Below, one piece after another: positions 33,950-43,924 of a DNA stretch of 64,000 nt. The stretch's first letter is position 1. Each line of letters opens with the position of its first letter. Origin of the DNA: Artemisia argyi (lineage: Eukaryota; Streptophyta; Magnoliopsida; Asterales; Asteraceae); assembly GCA_030686995.1 (NCBI GenBank), contig CM060680.1, positions 82,264,060 through 82,328,059 of the forward strand, in the 5' to 3' direction. The position numbers were made by a program, and so were the translations under genes. The notes under the pieces are model-generated. The model saw only the letters and a list, made by a program, of their open reading frames with translations, did no database searches and was not told the origin of the DNA.

Positions 33950-34476
33950 ATGATTGAGGAATGTTGCCAAGGAACAAAGTTCTTGAGTATTATCTTGACT
34001 TTGTTACTTGAGCACCTTCACAGTCTTCCTTCTCTTCTTTTTCCATTTTCATCTTCAGCTTCTTCATTGTACTTGTCATAGCCTCAAGTATTATGTAATA
34101 ATTGATAGAAGCTAGTAGTACACAATTAGCCAAATGTATTAGGAATGATCTTTGTAATTCAATTGGAACTTTGAATGTAAGCTGTAATTTGTGTCTTGGA
34201 ATGAATGAAAAGATCTTCTTAATTTAATATTGTAAGACCTTCAGCATTATTATCTTTGCAGTAGAAACTAAGTTCAGCTTATTCGACCACATTCCTTGGC
34301 TACACCTCTTGGTGACATTAACACACTTCTTGCAATCTCATAAACATTTGCAGAACAGACATATACCAAACAACTTGCAAACATATTAGTGAGTCACTGT
34401 AAAACTCAGAAAGTATTATCATGTCATTCATAAACATAAGTAGTCTTTGACTGTTCCTGCACTCAACATAAAACAA
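33950..34476. other. Spacer between antisense ORF and gag
   Basis: Non-coding and T-rich. A variant of the dispersed word (GCAGTAGAAAC) lies near 34258. AATGAATGAAAAG near 34200 could act as a polyadenylation region for the antisense ORF. No trace of protease, integrase or RT was found. Confidence 0.5.
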
Positions 34477-36479
34477 TTAGTACCTTTTGGGGACCCAAGC
34501 CACAAATGACTTGGATCTGCCTCGTGTATCAATATAATTGTATCTATCAAAGGTCATTGATACACCATTGGGATTGTCTGAGGTTGTTGTTCCTTTTGGT
34601 TTCCATTCCCAACGAGCTGAGGCCTTAACAGCTTTTCCCAAGTTTACCCTTTTCTTATTCACATAGACATCAGTGGAAACATTTGGTCTTGCAGTGGTAA
34701 CTGCATGCCTAGCAGTGGAAACTGCTGGATTAGAAAAATTTGGTCTCCACATGTGATTCTTGTGATCATTCTTTTCAAAATAAGTCTTTTTCCCTGTTTG
34801 ATAAGATTTAACAAAAGAAGTGACAGGGGACTTAGGATAAAATCTGTTTTTACTACTGGCAGTGGTAACTGCTGGTCTAGCAGTGGAAATTGGTTTGATG
34901 CCAGTGGTAAGCATAACAGACCTGGGAACCATCTTGTTCAGGGGGTTTGGGTGAGTCATTTTATTAGAATTATGTCCATTCACCCTTGTATTCAAAAATA
35001 CTTCCCTTCTTCCCATGTGGTAGGTACAGTCTTTAGCTAAATGGTCAAAGCTACCACATATATGACAAGCCTTATTGTTGAACACAAAATCACTACCAAA
35101 CTGCCTAGTTTTAACATGATTCCAACTTCTCATGTTCCCTCTAGGAGATTTAGACCTATCCCTGTACATCTCTGCATACCTAGTAGTAGGCCTAGTGTAA
35201 TTTGACTGTGTCCTAGGCTTCTCTTTGACTTCTTCAAGAATACTTTTTCTTTCCTCAACTTTAACATCTTCAGTAACACTAGTTTTAGACTCAACATTCA
35301 AACATTCATCTTTAAGAGATGAGTCACTAGCACTATCAAAAGTCTCAACCTCAACCTGAACCTTTTCAGTTTCAACTGGTTTAACAAATTTTGGTCCATA
35401 GGTCATGGGTGGATCCTGAAACTCTTCTAAGCCTATGTGAGCTAGGTCAATGCCAGGAGGTGCTGGAACACCTCTTAGAGGTGGTGGAACAGATTTGTAT
35501 CCAAGACCTGATTTAGCTTTGCTCACAACTTGGGCTTCCCAAATTTTGTCAATGCTCTTGGATTGATGGTCTAGTGTTTGCTTAGTTATCTGAATATTCT
35601 CACTAGCCTTTTTAACTTTTTCAATCTCTTCCCTAAGAGCTTTATTTACTTCAACATAAAAATCTAAGTCTCTTTTTAAAACAGCAATATCATCACTGAA
35701 CTTAGATTCATTAGCCCTATAATGCTCTATCTGTTTTTCTAAAACACCTAGACCTCTTTTATGATTTGCTAAATTATAATTAGTATGATGTAAATCTAGC
35801 ATCAGTTCATCATATTTTGTTTTAGAGATCTCTAACTCTTTTACAGCCTTACAGTTTTTAGAACAAGCATTATCAGTATATACCTCAGAGTCAGAGAAAG
35901 CCATGAGTGCATGCTCAGTAGCTAGCATTGCAGATTCTGAATCCTCTTCTCCATCCTGAGTCATAAAGCTCCAATCAAAGCTTACTCCATCAATAGCCAA
36001 TAGCACCTTTGGCTCTTCTGTTGTAGGTTCTTTGTTCTTTTCCTTCTTGTACCAAGTTGACTTGTTGTCAGATTTCCTTGGTTTTCTGCATTCTCTTGCA
36101 AAGTGCCCCTTCTTGTGACAGTTATAGCACTCCACCTTCTTTTTATCAAAACCTACAGTCTCATCACCACTTATATGTATCTTTCTCCCTGTCTTCTTCC
36201 AGAACTTCTTTGATCTCAAGCTAAGTAATGCCACCTGCCATTTAATGTCCATCTCCTCCATATCATCTTCATCAATTTGATCCAAATCCTCATGATTGAG
36301 AATTGAACCACCCACATGGCTTGATATAAAGGCATAGAAAGTAGCATCACTTAGTCCTGCAACCTGTTTCTTTGAGCTCCTAGTGGAAACATTTCCATTA
36401 CCAGTGGAAACAATCATGTTACCACTGTCATCATCACTATCACTTTCATCATCTGAACTATCATTACCTGATGATGATA
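34477..36479 (-). pseudogene. Sirevirus-like gag, C-terminal part, 5'-truncated
   Basis: An open frame of 646 codons from ATG 36417 extends upstream without a stop to the palindrome edge at 36480, so the annotated start is internal to a larger gag. Two CCHC knuckles are visible: CYNCHKKGHFAREC (about residues 97-110) and CHICGSFDHLAKDC. Between them is a long probable coiled coil (YDELMLDLHHTNYNLANHKR onward) and a Pro-rich PPPLRGVPAPPGI segment. Reiterated STARPAVTTA-type units come from the dispersed word. The frame stops at KSFVAWVPKRY, where a Sirevirus polyprotein would normally go on into protease and integrase. Confidence 0.8.
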
Positions 36480-37052
36480 TGTCTGAGGTTAATAAAGTAA
36501 GGCTACTGTTATTCCTTGTTTAGAGTACGTCTACTGTTTCTTTATACATAGTTCTACATCTACATGTTACTGTTGCTAGCTTTACTTTTACATACTATTC
36601 GTATATAGGCTGCTTTGCTAAGGGACAGTGATAGGTTATTAAAATATGTCGAGAATGGATTATTAATGTTGTTGATTGAAAGTTCTTGAAAACGACAGTT
36701 CACTACATGGGAAGGATAGCAGATACTGCTTCGTTATTTTACAAGTCAAAAACCATGAGCTAATTTACAAGAGCAGTGGTAACACTTGACTTGTAAAATA
36801 ACGAAGCAGTATCTGCTATCCTTCCCATGTAGTGAACTGTCATTTTCAAGAACTTTCAATCAACAACATTAATAATCCATTCTCGACATATTTTAATAAC
36901 CTATCACTGTCCCTTAGCAAAGCAGCCTATATACGAATAGTATGTAAAAGTAAAGCTAGCAGTAACATGTAGATGTAGAACTATGTATAAAGAAACAGTA
37001 GACGTACTCCAAACAAGGAATAACAGTAGCCTTACTTTAGTAACCTCAGACA
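36480..37052. repeat. Long inverted repeat (270-bp arms, 36-bp spacer)
   Basis: Arms 36480-36749 and 36786-37052 are near-perfect reverse complements; they start TGTCTGAGGTTA and end in ACAAGTCAA. The spacer 36750-36785 contains one GCAGTGGTAAC word. A transcript would fold into a strong hairpin. The repeat lies exactly where the gag part and the LTR B leader meet. Confidence 0.95.
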
Positions 37053-37633
37053 ATGCTTTTCTCTTTTTCTTTTCAAATCACAATCGATATTCTCTGGTGT
37101 TGGGAAGTTTCAAGGGTTTCTAATATGTCTAGGGTTCTCAGTATACAAGATATTTTAAGCGTGAATATCATGGTTAAGAAAACCACGCTATAGAAAACCC
37201 TAATTGCCACATGTAACTTCTGAAACCCTAAACACCAATCATAAATCTATCCAAAAACTTCATTCTTCCATGAATCATAGACATCAAACATCGTATATCC
37301 AACTTCCATGATGAATTAATACAAGTAACTACGAATTCAGAAAGTTGAATATCAAAGAAAACACTAAAAAGCGACTTACAAAAAGTGTTTCTGCAGCAGA
37401 CTTTGAGACTGTATATCTTTTTACTGAGAGCTCGGATTGCAGATCCCTCTGGTGGAACTCTTCCTTGATAAGTCAAGAACCTCCAGTAAAAATTTCAGCC
37501 CGATCTAACGGTTAACAAAGGAGTTATCGTTGTTTGAAAACAGCTCTGCAGTGAGTTATTAAGATACGAACCATATTCGAATTTTCTTCCCAAACCAAAC
37601 CTTGTAAGATCCCTAAATCACAAGCCAACCTGG
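37053..37633 (-). other. Leader of LTR B element
   Basis: Lies between the palindrome and the PBS-like site at 37634-37645. It has no convincing gene; an 82-codon minus frame (37228-37476) looks like chance. Confidence 0.5.
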
Positions 37634-37645
37634 TCTTTGATGCCA
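37634..37645 (-). promoter_or_regulatory. PBS-like site next to LTR B
   Basis: The minus strand reads TGGCATCAAAGA two bases inside the LTR B end, a diverged match to TGGTATCAGAGC. Position supports a primer site; the mismatches lower confidence. Confidence 0.6.
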
Positions 37646-37647
37646 CT

Positions 37648-38122
37648 TGTAATAAACTGATCTAGGCTGTGTAGGACATAATAATAACAATAACAATAAG
37701 CAGCGGAATAATCGAAAGACAATTGTTATTATTAACAAGGTTTCTTCGTCATCATCTCTACTCTAACATACACCAAAGCCCCAATGCTACGTGATCAAGT
37801 GTAGCACGGTTACACACTAACAGCGATCTAAGATCGTTGAGGCTTAACACTAATCACCCTAGACGTTTTCCCATAAAACGTCTCTACACACACACACCCC
37901 TTTCTAGGTTTACATTGTGATACACATGAATGAATAAACCTATTCCCTGTATTCTCTTTATATAATAGAGAACTAGGGTTACAAGAATACTACGAAGGAC
38001 TAAAATATAAATCTTCTTTTGCAAGCAAATCCTTCTCCATATTTTGTAGTTTTCCTCTTTGTCTCCATAAGTCCTTCATCTTTCATATTTTGTCAATATC
38101 AACTCAAGTATAATTCCTAACA
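37648..38122 (-). repeat. LTR B (5' LTR of chimeric insertion)
   Basis: On the plus strand it starts TGTAATAAAC and ends AATTCCTAACA, directly followed by the AAGGT duplication. A TATA-type CTTTATATAATAG lies near 37957. It lacks the CAGTGGTAA words found in LTR A. Confidence 0.8.
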
Positions 38123-38127
38123 AAGGT

Positions 38128-40470
38128 CAATCGCAATGTTAAGGCCGCGAATGAGAAATTGACCACTGAGCTTGAGAGATACAAGGAAAATGCAAAAAGT
38201 TTTCAAATTCACAAAGAACGCGAGTCAGAACTTGAAATTGGTTATAAGAAGTTACTTGTTTAAGATAGGGAATGGAAAAACAAGTTTGCTAATCTTGAAA
38301 TAAGTTCAACAAAAACCATTAACTCTTTAAAACAAGAAATTTCTAAGTTTACAAACCAACTTTCAAAACAAAAAACAGCTTATACTAATCTTGAAAAAGA
38401 AATGGATGAGTTGAAAAAGGACTTTGCAAAGAAAGAAGATAAACTTTTGGATGAAATCATAGAGTCAGAACACATGATTGCACATCTAGAAGAATTAGTG
38501 GTTAAGTCGGGTCAGTCAAGTCAAACAATCAAAATGATTTCAAATCAAACTAATCCGATTTACCATACGAAAAATAAAATGGGTCTTGGTAACACAAATC
38601 CTTGTAATCTCAAGAAAGCTCAGCAAGAACATAATGTTTTGTATAATGGTAATGTGATTTACACCAAACATGATCCTCCCGTCGTCCGGGATTCTGTGGA
38701 AACGATGGAACTTGTCGAAGAGAGCATTACTAAAATGAAACAAAAGGATTTGAAACCGATTGATTACAACAAATTGAACAAACTTTCGGGAATTACTTTT
38801 GTTCCACAAAAAGAACCATCAGTGTTCTCCATAAAACGACCATTCTCAAAAATGTTTTCTAAGAAAGTAGTTGCTTCCAAATCGATTTCTAACATGGGAC
38901 AGATTTCCTCAAACAACACTTTTACCACAAGTGCTGCAAGAGGATATCTTGATGATCTTAAAACAAGAGTTGGGCAACTTAAAACAACTTTAGAATCTAA
39001 AACGAGACTTAATGAGATCAACTGGAATTCCACGGTTCATTTACAGCTTAAAAAGATTCTCGAAAATGAATTTGTTCCTCAAATTAATAACATCCATGCT
39101 CGAGTAATTCATTTTGAACAAGCATTTTTGAAAGAAACAGCTGACTTCGTCACGGATCACAAATCCCTGATAAAGAAGGCTAATGAATCTTTTGAGCAAA
39201 TCAATGTTTTGGAAAACCTAAATGATTCTCTCTTCGAAGCCGTTATGACTACTGATATTATGTCCATCATTTTACAAACTTATTCTGTTCAAGACGATGA
39301 AAGACTGAGAACTGAGACCTCCGCAATTGTTTCCAAATATGAAAATGCTCTTATAAAGCTTGAAAAAGAAAATGTGTCATGTTTTAAACAACTTGATGGG
39401 AAAAAAGAAGAATGCAAGTATGACAAATTGTCGTATGAGCGTGCCTTCAAGAACATGAAAGAGCAAAATGATCTTTTGAGGGCTCAACTTGAAAGTCAAA
39501 AAGGGAAGGGTGAGGAAACTAAGTTTGCAAAACCATCGACTTCGGAGAAACCAAATGTTCCAAATACGGTTCAAAAACAAAAAATGTCTATTTCACGGTT
39601 TGCTCCAAAAGTCGATGAGAAAAAGGATTTGACAAAACCAGTCACTCCAACACCCTTGCCCAAGAAAAGTGAAAATGAAAAGATTGTTGATAAAGGAAAA
39701 ACGGTTGTCGAAACACCAAAAGTTCTAGCACCTGGCCTTTTTAGGATTAGTCCCACTAATGCGTCTGCCTCCACATCTAAGACTTATGAGTGCAAAAAGG
39801 ATAATTCTAAAGAGTCTAGTGATGCTAAAAAGGACAACAATATAAATCCTAATGCGTGTGCCTTACCTTCTACAGGATTAGACAGCACTTCTAGGAGCAG
39901 CAGACTAAAGCCTAGGAGCAATACAAGGAACAATAGAGTCTCGCCTGCCTCTAAGAGTAGTTGCAAGAATAAAGTTGAAGAAGTAGAAGAACACCCTAGG
40001 AATTTATCGCTTTCTAATAAGAGACATATTTTATCTGAATGTAATGTCTAGAGTACTGGTTCTAATGCATGTAATGACACTGTTTGTTTAATATGCAAGA
40101 AATGTTTAATTAATGATGTTCATGATGAATGTGTTTCTAAGAATGTGAATGTTACGCCTGAACAGAAGAGCGTTTCGAAAGGTCCTAGTGTAAACTCTAG
40201 ATTTGTTGGAAACCTAATTAAAAGAATTAGGAACACCACTAATAGTCGCACGCCTAGGAACTATCTCAAGCATTGTGTTTGGATTCCAACGGGTAGAGAA
40301 TTTATACTCAAGGATGGCAAATTAGAAATAGTTCAAGCTAAACAAGTAGCAACTGTCTATGTGTGTGATTTTGATTGTACCCCTAACCCCATGGAACCAA
40401 ATTCAAAACGGTTTCCAAATACAAACTCTTCTGTTCTTGGCAGGTTATCGAAATATGTCTTTGGATTGTC
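38128..40470 (+). pseudogene. Copia gag C-terminal extension (coiled coil)
   Basis: The frame broken at 29220 resumes here (KVKK joins VNRNVKAANEKL). A Lys/Glu-rich, probably coiled-coil region follows. TAA at 38261 interrupts it, then 549 codons are open (38402-40051) before TAG at 40049. Conserved-looking phrases are KHDPPVVRDSVETMELVEES and WNSTVHLQLKKILENEFVPQ. The last 150 codons before the protease (HCVWIPTGREFILKDGK) remain in frame, then a frameshift precedes the protease near 40460. Long gag extensions of this sort are typical of related Asteraceae copia elements (recall). Confidence 0.8.
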
Positions 40471-41871
40471 GACTCGGGTTGCTCCAAGCACATGATCGGG
40501 AATTTAAAGCTGCTGATCAACTTCATCTGGAAATTCATGGGAACTGTACGCTTTGGAAATGATCATGTAGCAACTATTTTGGGTTTTGGAGATCTTCAGT
40601 TTGGGAATTTTTTGATCACTCGAGTTTACTATGTCGAAGGATTGGGACACAACTTGTTTTCAGTTGGGCAGTTTTGTGATACAGATTTAGAAGTTGCATT
40701 CAGGAGAAACACGGTTTTTATTAGAAATTTGGTTGGTGATGATCTCTTAACTGGTAATCGTAGTAAAAACTTGTATGCTATCGACATCAACCAAATGGCT
40801 TCTACATCACCAATTTGTCTTATGACAAGGGCAACCGAAACTAAGTCCTGGCTGTGGCATAGACGTTTATCCCATCTCAATTTTGACATCATCAACAAGT
40901 TAGCCAAAGACAACATCGTCAACGGTCTTCCTAAGTTTAAATACACCAAGGATCATCTATGTCCATTATGCGAACAAGGAAAAAGCAAAAGAGCATCATA
41001 TAAACCTAAAACCGTACCTAGTTCGGAAGCAAGGTTACATTTGTTGCACATGGACTTATGTGGCCCAATGAGAGTTGAAAGCATTAATGGGAAGAAGTAT
41101 ATTCTTGTTATTGTTGATGATTATTCAAGATATACTTGGGTAAAGTTTTTGAGATCAAAAGACAAAGCACCAGGCATCATCATCACCTTTCTGAAGCATA
41201 TTCAAATTCTACTTCAAGCTCCAGTAAGGATTATAAGAACAGACAATGGCAAAGAATTTACAAACCAGGAGTTAAAAACTTACCTTGAAGATGTTGGAAT
41301 TACACATCAAATATCAGTGGTTAGAACTCCACAGCAGAATGGGGTAGTTGAAAGAAGAAACAGAACACTTGTGGAAGCTGCTCGTACAATGCTGATATAT
41401 TCTAGTGCACCACTATTCTTATGGGCTGATGCTGTTGCCACTACTTGTTTTACTCAAAACCGATCCCTAATCCATCCAAGATTCAATAAAACACCATATG
41501 AGCTTGTGAACAATCAGAAACCGGATATCTCTTATCTTCACGTGTTTGGCGCTTTGTGCTATCCGACGAACGACATAGAAGATCTAGGAAAGTTGAAAGC
41601 TAAGGGTGATATTGGAATCTTCATTGGATATTCAGAAAACTCGAGGGCATTCAGGGTGTATAATAGAAGAACAAAAAGGATAATGGAGACGATGAATGTG
41701 AAGTTTGACGAGATTTCACAGATGGCTTCTGAGAGATACACTCTAGAACCTGCGCTTAATCCGATGGCTTCTAATCATAACACATTAGTACAGGACTCGT
41801 ACCTCAAGGAGCTCAGTCAACAAACACTGAAACACCTTCAGAACAAGAACTGGAAAATTTCTTCGAGTTAA
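40460..41871 (+). pseudogene. Copia protease-integrase
   Basis: The aspartic protease motif WIVDSGCSKHM lies near 40470-40500, before the first ATG at 40492. The GAG-preintegrase zinc finger (WHRRLSHLNFD...CPLCEQGKSKR) lies near 40855-40990. The integrase core carries its three acidic residues: HMDLCGPM near 41050, RTDNGKEF near 41240 and NGVVERRNRT near 41340. The C-terminal FGALCYPTN and FIGYSENSRAFRVYN segments follow. The frame shifts after about 41800 (alternative frame ENFFELMFDEYY). All catalytic residues are present, so decay is by frame, not by active-site loss. Confidence 0.9.
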
Positions 41872-42405
41872 TGTTTGATGAATACTATGGTGGAACTTCG
41901 ACAAATGCATCTCCACAACATTCCGCTGCACCCGCTCAAAACCATCAACCACCACTACCACAAGATGCATCTACAACAATCGAAGCTGAAGCACCAACTA
42001 CCTCAACATCATCTACATCTACTCCAGCAACTCCAGTTATTGAAACTGATCTACCAAGAGTTGATGAGCAAAACCAAAACACAAATTTTCAAGAAGAACC
42101 TACAAATAATTCAAACGATGTTGCGTCAGAAGAAGAAGTATTTGAAAACCCGTTTGCAACAGACTCTGCTGAATCTTCTTGAAGGTTACAAGAACCAACT
42201 AACACACATTCGTTAAACCCAAGGTACCCTTCCACGTTTCAATGGACAAAAGACCATCCAATTGAACACGTTATTGGTGAACCTTCAAAGCCAGTTCAGA
42301 CGAGCAGACAACTTGCCACCGATCTCGAATTGTGCATTTACATTTGCTCAATAAGCCTCAAAGAACCAAAGAAAATTCAAGAAGCAATGGCAGAAAACCC
42401 TTGGA

Positions 42406-43924
42406 TTGAAGCGGTTGCAGGAGGAAATTCTTCAATACCAGTTACATGATAGTTGGGAACTTGTTGAACGACCACTTGATATACGTGTTCTTGATCTCAA
42501 GTGGTTGTGGAAGAACAAACTAGATGAGGAAATGACTGTAATTCGTAACAAAGCTCGTCTCGTGGGTAAAGAATATCCACAAGAGGAAGGGATAGATTTC
42601 GAGGAATCATTTGCGCCTGTAGCTAGACTTGAAGCAGTCCGGATTTTCTTAGCCTATGCAGCTCACAAAAACATCACAGTCTATCAGATGAACATTAAGA
42701 CAACTTTCTTGAATGGAACTCTGAAAGAAGAAGTGTATGTGAGTCAGCCAGAGGGATTCATCGAAAAAGATCATCCAGACTACGTCTACAAGCTTAAGAA
42801 AGCCATTTATGGTTTAAAACAAGCTCCAAGAGCGTGGTATGACGAACTATCATCTTTCTTGCTCAGAAACAATTTCACCAAAGGAACGGTGGATGACACC
42901 TTGTTTATCAAAAAATTCAAAGATGACATTTTGATCGTTCAAATTTACGCGGACGACATAATTTTTGGATCAACCAATCCTAACCATTCAAAACATTTTG
43001 AAAATCTCATGAAAAGCAAATTTGAAATGTCCATGATGGGGGAACTAAAATTCTTTCTTGGTTTACAAATACATCAATCCCCTCGTGGTATTTTTATCAA
43101 TCAAGCTAAATATACAATAGAGATTTTGAAAAAACATGGAATGGAAAATGGTGATTCTGTTGGTACACCAATGGTCACTTCACCAAAAAATTGGTGCTGA
43201 TTTGTTTGGGAAACCCATCTATCCAAAGAAATATTGGAGCATGATCGGTTCTCTCATGTATCTAACTGCTAGTCGACCCGATATTCAATTTGCTGTTTGT
43301 TTATTAGCACGGTTTCAGGCAAAGCTTACCGAACTTCACCTCAAAGAGGTTAAACGGATCTTTTGGTACCTACGAAGCACCATTAACATGGGACTTTGGT
43401 ATTCGAAGGATTCGGGGTTTAATCTAACAGCATTTTCAGATGCAGACCATGCCGGTGATCAAGTTACAGCAAAGAGTACATCAGGTGGAGCACAATTTTT
43501 GGGTGAAAAGCTAGTAAGCTGGTCGTCAAAGAAACAGGATTGTACTGCGCTATCAATAGCCGAAGCCGAGTATGTGTCTCTATCTGCGTGTTGTGCCCAA
43601 GTTCTTTGGATGAGGACACAGCTCACAGATTATGGCTTTACTTTTGACAAAATACCTATGTATTGTGACTCAAAAAGTGCCATAGCCATCTCGTGCAATC
43701 CCGTACGTCACTCTAAGATGAAGCATATCAAAGTCCGCTACCATTTCATCAAAGAACACGTGGAAGAGGGTACTGTTGAATTATTTTTCGCTAAGACTGA
43801 TTACTAACTCGCCGATCTATTTACTAAAGCTCTTACAAAAGAAAGGTTTGACTATTTAGTTCGACGAATTGGCATGCGAAGCCTAACTCCTGAGGAGCTA
43901 GAACGTCTTCTCGAAACTTCTTGA
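42406..43924 (+). pseudogene. Copia reverse transcriptase-RNase H
   Basis: The RT_2 domain begins WELVERP...[10 protein letters not shown]. It reads [12 protein letters not shown] where the family has YQMD, so the first catalytic aspartate is changed to asparagine. YADDIIFG is intact near 42948. A frameshift in an A run near 43184-43190 moves to RNase H (SMIGSLMYLTASRPDIQFAV; DADHAGD; SIAEAEYVSLSACCAQ). TAA at 43805 replaces the usual glutamine in DYQLAD, and the frame goes on to 43924 (LADLFTKAL; ERLLETS). The gene is dead three ways. Confidence 0.9.

Larger units (their letters stand above)
29221..38122 (-). mobile_element. Chimeric Sirevirus-like insertion with two unlike LTRs
   Basis: AAGGT lies at 29216-29220 and again at 38123-38127, and the copia gag frame is restored when the insert is removed. 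The minus-strand order is LTR B (38122-37648), PBS-like site, leader, a large palindrome, gag C-terminus, a segment with an antisense ORF and no pol, a 963-codon ORF, polypurine tract, LTR A (29709-29221). LTR A and LTR B share TG...CA ends and about 16 terminal bases but are otherwise unlike. Intact long ORFs suggest youth. Confidence 0.8.

Noticed and set aside
37228..37476. 82-codon minus ORF in the LTR B leader
   Set aside because: It has no recognisable motif and lies in a leader region; most likely chance.
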